Shown here: positions 27,001 through 33,919 of the stretch, one piece after another
How the letters are laid out: each line of letters begins with the position of its first letter
Position numbering within the stretch: position 1 is the first letter of the stretch
DNA from: Actinokineospora diospyrosa
GTDB lineage: Bacteria; Actinomycetota; Actinomycetes; Mycobacteriales; Pseudonocardiaceae
Reading direction: 5' to 3'
Assembly: GCF_024171925.1 (NCBI RefSeq)
Contig: NZ_JAMTCO010000009.1
Span: 88,620-152,619, forward strand
Length of the DNA stretch: 64,000 bases
The notes under the pieces: generated by a model
What the model was told of the DNA's origin: nothing
Databases searched by the model: none
What the model saw: only the letters and a program-made list of their open reading frames with translations
Position numbers and translations under genes: made by a program

Positions 27001-30000
27001 CAGGTCACCTCACAGCGCAGGCGCACCGACCAGATGAGCCGCAACGCCAAATTGGGTGTCGGCGGCGAGGTCCGCCCCACCTTCAGCGGCGACAAGCCCG
27101 CCAACGGCAACCCCAACGCCGCGGGCACGTCGTCGCAGGGCCTTCCCCGCGTGGTCATCTCCGGCACCTACGAGCGCAACCGGTCCTCCGCGGTCGGCAC
27201 CAACGGCCGCGACGGCCGCATCACCGCCTACGGTGGCGAGTACCGGGGCTTCGACGGCACCTTGGAGCTCGTCGTCGTGCACCGCGACACCCCGGCCCCC
27301 AACTGGTTCCGCCGCGTGATCATGGGCGGCAAGATGACCTTCGGGCCGCCGTCGGCCGACCGCCTCGTCGAACCGACGGCCGCCGACGTCGACACCGCGC
27401 GCACGCTCAACACCAACGCGCCTGCCACAGCACCCCGGGTCACTAAGCAGACCATCCCCAACGCCGTCTCCATCTCGGCGCCGGTCGACAAGTTCGCCTG
27501 GTCCGACAAGGCGATGGCCCCCTCGACGATGACCCCCGGCCTCTACGTCGGCACCGCGCCCAACCAGCCCAACGGCACCGTCGTGGTCGACCCGGTCCAG
27601 TTCGGCGAGTTCGCGGGCATCGAACACGTGCGCGTCAGCCCCAACTCCACCGAGGGCCTCAACCTCGTCCTCGCGAAGAACGTGCAGACCCTGCCGGTGG
27701 TCAACCCGCCCGCGAACATGCCCGCCCCCGTCACCCGCCGGTCGCCGTTCATGAGCGGTACCTGGCCGTCGTGGGGCACCCGCACGCTCACCGAGACCAA
27801 CCGCGGCGCGGGCATCCCCCAGCGCCAGTTCCGCTACAAACTCTCAACCCTCACCAAACCCGGTACCACTGCCGCCGACGCTGTCCGCGGGTTCGTCTCC
27901 CAGGTCGGCAGGCGAGGCGCTGCCGTGCTCGGGCTCAACGGCGAGAAAGCAGGCCCGCACAAGCTGTACGAGCCCGGCAGGCTCACCGACATGAACGGCG
28001 CCATCTCCGCCACCGCCACGTACTCCTCCCCGCGCGTAGTGGATGTGCGCAAGGACGGGCAGCTCCAACGGCGCCAAGACGGCGATCTAGTCGTCAACAA
28101 CAGCAAGCACCGCCAGTTCGGCATCGAAGGCGAGCTTGCCGTGGATGCCATCCCAAGGCGGTTCCACCGCTTCGGCGCAAGGATCCGGCTCGTCTTCGGT
28201 GGCAACAAGCGTTGGGGTAAGGGCAAGGTCAGCGAACTCACCCCCGGCGGTCGGCAGCTCTATAACTACAAGGGCCCGACCGTGTGGATGACGATGGACG
28301 TCCGCTACACCTACACCGGCGACGTCAACATCCGAAACTCCATCAAGACCTCTCAAGCGGAGTCCCTGTCCGTCACCGTCGACGAGCCAGACGGCGTCTT
28401 GGTGCAGGTGCCTGCCACTACCGCGGCGGAGCTGCTGACCCAGGCGGGCCTACCTATTCCGCCCGAGGTCCAGGCAGTCCTACCGGCCCCGCCTGCCGCT
28501 ACCGGCAACACCCAGCACCTGATCACCGACCCGACCAACCCGGCGTACAACAACTACGCCTCGCACGGCACCACGACGGTGTTCAACTCCCGCCTGCACG
28601 GCCCCGACCCGCTGCAGGGCGTCCGCGCCCGGCTCGACGAGCTCGGCGTGACCGGCAAGTGGCAGACCGACGTGCTCGAGCGGATCACCGAGCTGTTCTC
28701 CAGCCCGCGTGGGCAGATCTCGCTGCGCGACGTGCTCGCCGACTCCGGGGTGATCTCCATCCCGGACAACGACCCGTTCTACACCGACGTGGTCGACATC
28801 CGGATCACCTCGGCGCCCACCCAGCACGCCCCCGGCATCCCGGCCCGCCCCGCGCTGCCGAACAACCCGCTCACGCCGAACTCGCAGACCACCTACTCCT
28901 ACATCACCACCACCGACTCCGCCCAAGAGACCAGCTCTTACAGCCTTGCCGCCGGTCTGCAGAACGACTTGGTCGTCCGTACGGCCGCGCCCAAGGACGC
29001 CCAGGGCAACGTCCTACCCGGGTCCACCGCGGGCAACCTCGGCGCACTGCTCGGCGTGGGCAGGCAGGTCTCGGAATCGGAGACCATGCCGGGCAGCAAG
29101 ACCCTCAAACCGATGCGGTTGGAGACCTTCGAGCAGCTCGACCGCTCCACCCACGACATGACTTACGCGTTGGAGATCTCCCGGGTCCGCATCGCCAACC
29201 CGGCCGCGGACGCTCTTACCCTTACCGCGGCCCGGCACTTCAACCGCAACAACATGGCCACCACCCCGGTCACCACGCACGGCTCGGTGGACTTGGTCGC
29301 CCCGAAACCCGGCTCGTCGCCCGCGATGACCGCGCCGACCACGCCCGCCACCTTCGACGTGCTCGCGACCAACCCGCTCACCCTGCCGCCGACCGACCCG
29401 AACTTCGTGCAGCAGCAGTACCTCGACCCGGACTCGATGTGGCACATCGAGTCGCTCGGCTCGGACACCGCTAAAGCCATCCGCGAGGTCGCCTTCGCGC
29501 AGACCTCCAACGCGCCGGTCCCGGTCGGCAACGGTGTTGCCCGCGCCGACTTCCGCACCGCGGGCAACACCCCGTCGCCTTACACCGCGAAGGGCACGAC
29601 CTCCGAGTACGCGCTGCACACCCTCACCACCGGCACCGGCCTGCACAACGGCGGCTGGTCGATGTTCAGCAACGGCTCGTACTCCACCAAGGGCATCGTC
29701 GGTGCTAAGCGCACCTTCCACGACGAGCTGCTCGACGTCTCCGTCGCCGCCCGGTTCGTGCCGGGGTCATTCACCCTGGTGCCGCTCAACAACCCCGGCA
29801 AGGTCGACCACGGCCGCGAAACCGAGGACATCACCCTCACCGGGTCTTCCCGCACGGTCACCTGGTCGCGCGGCATCACCGCGTCCGGCCTCGGCGGCGG
29901 CACGGTCAAGGACCCCAACGACAAGCTGACGCCCGCACCCGCGACCCTGCAGACCACCCCGACCGTCGGCGTCGACAGCGGCATCGGCAACCCCGAGTCC

Positions 30001-32103
30001 TGGTCCAACGGCGCCTTCGACCTGACCGTCATCGCCCAGGGCGGCCGGTCCTACCTGTTCAACGCCAACGCGGAGTTCTACGTGCAGACCACGCCGCGGC
30101 GCACCAACGTGGTGATGAGCACGATCAAGGGCTGGTTCGGCAGGCAGCCGGTCCCGTCCACGGTCAAGATCACCACGAGCAACGACGTCCGGGTCCGGGT
30201 CTGGGAGGCCGACGCGCTGCGCCAGGGCCTGATCACCCTCGCCGACGTCTACACCACCGCGGGCACCGCCCCGCCCGCCGGTCTCGCCTTCACCCCGGCC
30301 GCCGACGGCATCATCCTGCACCCCCAGGGCACCCCCGCGGTCCCGCCGCCCGGCCTGGTCAACCTGGGTGCCGCCGACGTCCGCGGCCGCACCCTGCGCG
30401 TCGAACCCGGCGTCACCCAGAACCAGGTCGTGGACTTCGTCGCTGGTCTGGGCCTCGACCTGCGCCCGCGCACCTTCGTCGTCCCGCCCGGCAGCGCCTT
30501 CACCGCCCAGGACATCGCCGACGCCGTCGCCGCCCGCACCGCGCCGGGGGACGTCGCGGGCACCGCGCTGCAGCCAGACCCGGTCGTCCCCAACTTCACC
30601 CCCACCCCGCGCCGCCGCGGCACACCCGCCGTCCGCACGCCAGCCGTCCGCACACCGGTCTTGCCCGCCAACCAGACCAACAACGGCGGATCGTCGTCCT
30701 CGCGCGGCCCCGGCCCGTTCACCCCCAGCACCCAGCTCACCACGATCCCCGAGGGGAACGCGCCCGGCGACAACGGCCCGCCCGGGTCCCAGTCGTTCCA
30801 GATGACCACCTTCGCCAGTGGTTCCAACAGCAACCGCCCCACCAACGGCGTCGACGAGGTGACCGGTCCGTGGAACTCAGCCGATCACATGACGACCCCG
30901 GAGGTGAGCCCAGCACCGACCGCAGTGAACTCAAATGGGTCGGACTCCAACGGGTCGCGCGGTACTAAGCGCTCACGCGAAGACTTCGAGTCGGACTTCG
31001 GCGCGGTCACCCACCCGGAGCCACCCGGCACCCGCAGCGTCCAAGACACGCTCACCCCCGCTTCCGCCCAGGACGTGCTCGCGCTGGAAGCGGTCGTCCC
31101 CACCGGCACCCGCTTCACCGACCCCGCCCTGTTCGTAGACCTGGTGAACGGCGACCGGACCACCCCCGGCCGCGACATCAACTGCGTCGACGCCGCTGTC
31201 TCCTTCCACTCCACCTACCACGGCCAACCACGCGTGGCCGGCATCGGAAACCCCGGCCAGGCCCCGCGCGGCGCCGTCAGCAAAGCCGCTGAGTGGACCT
31301 CTTACGCCCCCGAGTTCGTTGGCACCGGCTCGAAGGCCCTCGGTGACGTCATCGAACGCGTCACAAAGGCGGGCCACGGCGCCGACGCCATGCTGATCGC
31401 CTTCGGTGCCAATGGCGGCCGCGGCCACGCTTGGAACGTGGTCAACCACAACGGCACCGTCTCACTGGTCGACCCCCAGCAGGGCACCATCGTCCCCGCG
31501 ACCCCCGACGCGCTGCCCGGTCTCGGTCGCGTCCACGCCATCCCGCTGGACGCGAACAACCAGTTCATCCCCGGCACCCCCGTGCGCGGCCTCCCCACGG
31601 GCCTCCCGTCGGGCATCGCCGACGACTTCGCCGCCATCACCGCCATGCCCAACCCCGACTGGGCTGCGCACGTGGACGAGGTAGGCCAAGAACTCGACGC
31701 CCTTCGAGACTCCGTCGACTCCTCTTTCACCAAGGACCAAGCCGACGCACTGTCGCTGCACCTGAGGGCCGTCGACATCCAGCGCATGCGCGCGCTGTCC
31801 GGCGCCAACGACATCATCACCCTCCGCGGTACCGAGTACACCCTCGTCCCGTACCGCGGCGGCTACCGCTTGGTGTCCGACACCGCGGCGGACCCAGGAT
31901 TCATGGCCGAAATAGCCGCCTCGATCCTCGGCCGAAGCATTTTCGCGTTGGTCATCGGCGCCGACGCCGAAGCCCCCCAGGTCCTCGAATTCCCGCCCCG
32001 GGGTCGCCCCCTGCCGGTCGACCCGGCGGATTTCGAGTTCGGCTCCGAGTTCGACTCGGAGGTCGACGCGGAAGAGGACGAGAAAGAGCCGCAGAAGGTA
32101 TGA
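21100..32103 (+). CDS. Giant T7SS-type protein with two papain-fold glutamine-deamidase domains
   Basis: A 3,667-residue protein from ATG 21100 (AGGAGGT 9 bases upstream). Residues 1-300 match the WXG100-like / CpnT-type N-terminus of large actinobacterial T7SS effectors (LTGEEWPDANEDKLRALADAW), with hydrophobic helices at about 110-210. Residues about 430-770 are Gln/Ser/Thr repeats. Domain A (about 830-965) is a papain-fold toxin 1 / glutamine-deamidase type with Cys847 (INCVD), His922 (GHAWNVVN) and Asp937 (VDAQSG). A coiled-coil, Ala/Gln-rich part follows (about 1,000-1,450), then a beta-rich part to about 3,180 that I cannot assign. Domain B (about 3,340-3,490) repeats the triad: Cys3362, His3443, Asp3458. 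The tail is acidic. There is no signal peptide, fitting T7SS export. Confidence 0.88.
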   Translation: MAMMVPDEVRKLFQVLTGEEWPDANEDKLRALADAWDRAAYRLSGELAPQLRTAVVTIRSNFHGAAEQAFANRMAPYVEGANNYISIADEQFRALAKFLRDLALEVEYIKLVSILSLIMLIAEIAWAIAAAFGTAGASMAWLAARMAIVRWLLKSLLGRLLIKVVQAQIVGIAFQLVIDVVAQLIQFGMGTRTEWNPKYTASAAAVGALGGALTLPLAGFGKAIAHITTSGLDSWLGKIGKDAFDWHKVIPDKITEIGIEAFHETLTEALYKYATEGEFEMNPYSTTSGAVSGTGGVVGGAIGDALAPPKPAPTTKGPQTTPQTRPDGITGDTTGKGGSNPPPSSTSTTTVPTTNVPITTPPTGDRGLGGGNNSGQVGGTGQQGGTGAPGSQQGTGTGGNGVGGASTQAPPVTQPVNQGQGQPVQVGAGQPGQVPQSQNGQPQTPQSQNGQPQNGQGQNGQSQTQQSQTSQSQNGQNGQSQNGQNQGGQGQPSQSQGGQNQSSQSGQSQPGQGQSQNGQSQNSPTQSQSSQTTQSGQTQPGQTQTTTSTSGQQPSNQPGTTQSTTSQSSTQSSNQPAATQSTSQSTTHSTTQSSTTQSSTTQSSTTQSTTSQSTTGQSNQSSTTQSNQQSSTQSSNQTANNQGAKPTTPATTASTTQSTPQSTTQSSTTQSTTAQSTATQSTGNQTSTTQSSSNQALTQGKQPATSTQSSTTQSTSTQSSTTQPSTTQSTTARTTVPSTAKTPTPPGKPVTATASVGGKQPAKSTAKLTKPAPKPVTKPSSTAPTLPKSTPGQAQETATVGTQPVSTKRPRRNPPTSTPKLKPTTGKFQDFRVWVGGINSVKGDINCVDASVAFHSTWRGNPTTAGKDRAGASLASERTGYAPAFLGDGKAALAEVEKRVKRGGHGTDAIVFTTPPGAKDGHAWNVVNQNGEVFHVDAQSGTWSTTGPDAGKVWAIVLDPEGTFVDGDTAFNDTVNESAESQAIGDSFGQRPPNNINTLATQALNATEGHRDAATLSVSRADHAQRSAQAQVYGAAEPHRQAQAAVTATQAVSTPLVQQLNALRGQINTAITTLGLQVQTESGLQQQVDQADQAEDTAGIALDNAQTLLDNAIPANIGTATIARDARQTALDQLVLNHGPLRAQLAQATLTRQGTQTQIANLRLQEAAAHAAARGPQAATTAAAASAVTATQRLGAATTELNHTTGHLATTRTHQQTADQHVTTAAGLVTQIQTESATEILRHNAAQAADLTATTAEQAVARLDQQVGDLTTRINTLRDTVAQAKLDVARDKRAVAAAKAQLAANAGSSSTATPGQSTTTTTPAPAVVDPAIALQETAIGKAEEAIVRQETEIGTLDRQRQGINTQLGTDRPESVRLRGLANTAQLAADQQADAVNTLYTALTTARDNAQLAAQNAAASAQSAANTARNAKDAAADVKTAAKQGDVERGLTLLTDVPFAERIVMEELGDTTAVSNAVGGLFNDHPGVVNQAGQTAANAVVNHLGDIVNQGHEITVDLPNGTTARVLLTGRPKRPGDTRKATTVNAVPNSHPDVVKTKRDDTHNPKAVTSSSNLPVRVPFVSLAPIVDGGLFLRPIGSAGFTMKRSQGMTSNDISRPGVRTGDRPWVETDFEIVATRIGGPIGPVTATVHGGVRVPAVVPTTSAPQPLPAIGRNELTSDAVRIPTAFTDGVATALNTTDHRNEITDLLGSPRVRHMPNNGTITETIGGTQVTITPNGAPQITLIGPSTKVDEQRTGVNPSSAVTKGGDVTAALALAVGKDVPGLQWFVGLFSDFASGRSGGYNRGNESAVERNSSQPELVYQVTRPLTVTANGNQVNDTVTELVTVPVPLARQLNLTLPLHLDPTNVQARTAGNQPYIIGTDDITAVPGKDQMLTFLTNGLDATGQAAVREKFNSDPKTVTAIFNSMHGGEEVTWVADGRLHKLEIYTQVVPPAMSYPSGQAKGTVQDQVTSQRRRTDQMSRNAKLGVGGEVRPTFSGDKPANGNPNAAGTSSQGLPRVVISGTYERNRSSAVGTNGRDGRITAYGGEYRGFDGTLELVVVHRDTPAPNWFRRVIMGGKMTFGPPSADRLVEPTAADVDTARTLNTNAPATAPRVTKQTIPNAVSISAPVDKFAWSDKAMAPSTMTPGLYVGTAPNQPNGTVVVDPVQFGEFAGIEHVRVSPNSTEGLNLVLAKNVQTLPVVNPPANMPAPVTRRSPFMSGTWPSWGTRTLTETNRGAGIPQRQFRYKLSTLTKPGTTAADAVRGFVSQVGRRGAAVLGLNGEKAGPHKLYEPGRLTDMNGAISATATYSSPRVVDVRKDGQLQRRQDGDLVVNNSKHRQFGIEGELAVDAIPRRFHRFGARIRLVFGGNKRWGKGKVSELTPGGRQLYNYKGPTVWMTMDVRYTYTGDVNIRNSIKTSQAESLSVTVDEPDGVLVQVPATTAAELLTQAGLPIPPEVQAVLPAPPAATGNTQHLITDPTNPAYNNYASHGTTTVFNSRLHGPDPLQGVRARLDELGVTGKWQTDVLERITELFSSPRGQISLRDVLADSGVISIPDNDPFYTDVVDIRITSAPTQHAPGIPARPALPNNPLTPNSQTTYSYITTTDSAQETSSYSLAAGLQNDLVVRTAAPKDAQGNVLPGSTAGNLGALLGVGRQVSESETMPGSKTLKPMRLETFEQLDRSTHDMTYALEISRVRIANPAADALTLTAARHFNRNNMATTPVTTHGSVDLVAPKPGSSPAMTAPTTPATFDVLATNPLTLPPTDPNFVQQQYLDPDSMWHIESLGSDTAKAIREVAFAQTSNAPVPVGNGVARADFRTAGNTPSPYTAKGTTSEYALHTLTTGTGLHNGGWSMFSNGSYSTKGIVGAKRTFHDELLDVSVAARFVPGSFTLVPLNNPGKVDHGRETEDITLTGSSRTVTWSRGITASGLGGGTVKDPNDKLTPAPATLQTTPTVGVDSGIGNPESWSNGAFDLTVIAQGGRSYLFNANAEFYVQTTPRRTNVVMSTIKGWFGRQPVPSTVKITTSNDVRVRVWEADALRQGLITLADVYTTAGTAPPAGLAFTPAADGIILHPQGTPAVPPPGLVNLGAADVRGRTLRVEPGVTQNQVVDFVAGLGLDLRPRTFVVPPGSAFTAQDIADAVAARTAPGDVAGTALQPDPVVPNFTPTPRRRGTPAVRTPAVRTPVLPANQTNNGGSSSSRGPGPFTPSTQLTTIPEGNAPGDNGPPGSQSFQMTTFASGSNSNRPTNGVDEVTGPWNSADHMTTPEVSPAPTAVNSNGSDSNGSRGTKRSREDFESDFGAVTHPEPPGTRSVQDTLTPASAQDVLALEAVVPTGTRFTDPALFVDLVNGDRTTPGRDINCVDAAVSFHSTYHGQPRVAGIGNPGQAPRGAVSKAAEWTSYAPEFVGTGSKALGDVIERVTKAGHGADAMLIAFGANGGRGHAWNVVNHNGTVSLVDPQQGTIVPATPDALPGLGRVHAIPLDANNQFIPGTPVRGLPTGLPSGIADDFAAITAMPNPDWAAHVDEVGQELDALRDSVDSSFTKDQADALSLHLRAVDIQRMRALSGANDIITLRGTEYTLVPYRGGYRLVSDTAADPGFMAEIAASILGRSIFALVIGADAEAPQVLEFPPRGRPLPVDPADFEFGSEFDSEVDAEEDEKEPQKV
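22390..23300 (+). repeat. Gln/Ser/Thr-coding low-complexity repeat
   Basis: About 900 bases of degenerate short repeats in the giant gene. The first part codes for SQNGQ-type units, the second for TQSSTTQST-type units. It probably makes a flexible, hydrophilic linker between the T7SS N-terminus and catalytic domain A. The repetition invites length variation by slippage. Confidence 0.85.
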
Positions 32104-32214
32104 CCGGATGATCCCCGCTCGCCCGCGCCGGGTGATCCGCGGCCGAGGTTGCTTGGATCCCCGCGAAACGGGGCACATGGATCTCGCACGCTCCGACCGC
32201 GAGAGAGGGACCCC

Positions 32215-32577
32215 GTGACCGCGCTACTCGACCTGGGCCACCAGCAGCTGACCGCCTACCTGGGCGCGGTCGCCACCGAGGTCGGCGTCCGGCCGGAGTC
32301 GGTCATCGTGCACGCGGGCTCGGCCTGCCTCTGGCTCGACCGCCGGGTCGCCACCCACCCCGGCCGCGACGCCGCCCTGCTCTGGGACCCCCAGCACGGC
32401 TGGTCGCTCGCCGTGGAGACGCACTCCGGCGAGGACCTCATCGTCCTGCGCTACCTGGGCGGGGCCCTGTGCCCCTCGCCGCGGGCCGTGGCCGGGTTCA
32501 CCACCGCGGCCCGCCACGGCCTCCCGGTCGGCCACCCCGACCCCCCGACGTCCTTCCCCGTGTCGATCGCCGCCTGA
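32215..32577 (+). CDS. DUF6292 family protein
   Basis: A 120-residue protein from GTG 32215 (GAGAGGGA upstream). It shows the DUF6292 pattern: an N-terminal helix (HQQLTAYLGAVATEVGV), ACLWLDRRVATHPGRDAALLWD in the middle, HGWSLAVETHSGEDLIVL, then LGGALCPSPRAVAGF. The family is common in Pseudonocardiales and has no established function; it often lies near regulators. It stands 111 bases after the giant gene and 176 before a GAF-ANTAR gene. It does not look like an immunity protein. Confidence 0.75.
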   Translation: MTALLDLGHQQLTAYLGAVATEVGVRPESVIVHAGSACLWLDRRVATHPGRDAALLWDPQHGWSLAVETHSGEDLIVLRYLGGALCPSPRAVAGFTTAARHGLPVGHPDPPTSFPVSIAA

Positions 32578-32753
32578 CCCGCGGCTACCAGGCAGACCTC
32601 GCCGCCGCGCGCTCCCCGGTGTCCACCACCGCTCGGGAGCGCGACCCACGCCCCACCCGCCCTACTAGGATCCTCGCGACGACTCCGCGTTGAGCAGCCA
32701 GCGCCGGGCCCATGGTGGGTCGCGGGTCGCATGGATGGCGTTGGAGGCATGGC

Positions 32754-33485
32754 GTGGCTGACGGAGTGGATGACGCTGGGGGCCTTGCCCAGCAGTTGCT
32801 CGGGCTGACCGAAGACCTGCTCGCGGCGGGTTCGTTGGCCGACGTGCTGGAGCGCGTCGTGGTCACCGCCAAGGACGTGGTGGGCGGTGACCTCGTCAGC
32901 GTGACCCTGCGCGCCCCCGACGGCGGGTTCCACACCCCCGCGGGCACCGACCTGGTCGCCGCGGAGCTCGACCGGTTGCAGTACGAGTTCGGCGAGGGCT
33001 GCTGCGTCGAGTGCGCCCTGCCCAGCGGCCCGGCCGCCGCGCACAGCCCCGACCTGGCCGTCGACCAGCGTTGGCCCCGGTTCGGGCCCGCCGCCGCGCG
33101 CCTGGGGTTCCGCTCACTGGCCTCGGTCGCGCTGCTGCCCGACGTGCGCGCGCCCCGGCTCTCCGGCGCGCTCAACGTGTACTCCCGCGAGGCGGGCGCC
33201 TTCGACGAGTCCGACCGCGACGCGCTGTTGCTGCTGGCCACGCACGCCTCGCTGGCGCTGGCGATGACCGAGGGGGTCACCCGCGAGCAGTTGCGCGTCG
33301 AGCAGCTGCAGGCCGCCCTCGACACCCGCGACGTGATCGGCCAGGCCAAGGGCATCCTCATGGCCCGCCGCCGCATCGACGCCGACCAGGCCTTCGACGT
33401 GCTGCGCCGGACCTCGCAGAACATCAACGTCAAGCTGCGCGACCTGGCCAAGACCCTCGTCGACCGCCACCACCTGCTCGACTAG
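32754..33485 (+). CDS. GAF and ANTAR domain-containing antiterminator
   Basis: A 243-residue regulator. The GTG at 32754 is preferred because GGAGG lies 7 bases upstream. A GAF sensor domain covers residues about 15-165 (LADVLERVVVTAKDVVGGD, then FGEGCCVECAL with two cysteines next to each other that could sense redox or bind a metal). The C-terminal ANTAR domain (about 180-235) has the three-helix RNA-binding pattern ALDTRDVIGQAKGILMARR and AFDVLRRTSQNINVKLRDLA. ANTAR proteins bind paired hairpins in nascent RNA and prevent termination. The RNA target is unknown. Confidence 0.9.
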   Translation: MADGVDDAGGLAQQLLGLTEDLLAAGSLADVLERVVVTAKDVVGGDLVSVTLRAPDGGFHTPAGTDLVAAELDRLQYEFGEGCCVECALPSGPAAAHSPDLAVDQRWPRFGPAAARLGFRSLASVALLPDVRAPRLSGALNVYSREAGAFDESDRDALLLLATHASLALAMTEGVTREQLRVEQLQAALDTRDVIGQAKGILMARRRIDADQAFDVLRRTSQNINVKLRDLAKTLVDRHHLLD

Positions 33486-33548
33486 CGGCTCGACTCAGGG
33501 CGTTGGGCGGGTCGAGACATGGTGGACGTTTCGGGTCGCGCCACTAGG
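33482..33548. repeat. Hairpin repeat, copy 2
   Basis: CTAGCGGCTCGAC (33482-33494) and GGGTCGCGCCACTAGG (33533-33548) match the two arms of the element at 7493-7526, separated here by extra bases that hold another inverted repeat (CTCGAC with GTCGAG at 33511-33516). As in copy 1 it starts at the stop codon of the preceding gene. Confidence 0.55.
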
Positions 33549-33558
33549 TCCGGGGCGA

Positions 33559-33591
33559 CCGTCCGCCGGGTCGCGGCGACCCGGCGGACGG
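33559..33591 (+). terminator. Hairpin terminator after the GAF-ANTAR gene
   Basis: A perfect 15-base stem (33559-33573 with 33577-33591) closes a CGG loop and is followed by CCCTTCCC. It lies about 75 bases after the GAF-ANTAR stop. Confidence 0.75.
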
Positions 33592-33919
33592 CCCTTCCCA
33601 TGGACCGCCGTGCTGCTGCTTAACACGGTCGGTGCACGGCTCTGGACGCCCCAGTGATACCCATCCGACGATCATCCACACCACACCGGTCGCGACCAGT
33701 CGGGTAAAGAGTTGCAAAAGCCAATGCAATGATACTTAAAACAGCCATTCGATGGTCCTGTTAATGGATTCTCCGGCAATGTGGGGAAACCGGCCGAAAA
33801 GTCCGGAAGAAGCGTCTGGCAACTGGGGAAACGGCCTGTTTATTGACGCTGGAATGGACTGGTCCATACATTGGCCGTCCGAGTTCTTCGGTATTCCCTG
33901 CATACCAGAGGAGTTTGGT
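33592..33919 (+). promoter_or_regulatory. Leader and promoter region of the M4 protease
   Basis: No gene is seen in this 328-base stretch, which is clearly A/T-richer than its surroundings (for example gcaatgatacttaaaacagc). A candidate promoter is TTGACG (33843-33848), an 18-base spacer and TACATT (33867-33872), 48 bases before the GTG start at 33920. GGGGAAAC occurs twice upstream (near 33783 and 33827) and could be a regulatory site. Confidence 0.45.

Noticed and set aside
32215..32577. Immunity gene for the giant protein
   Set aside because: The product fits DUF6292, a family found in many contexts without toxins, and lies beyond a 111-base gap.
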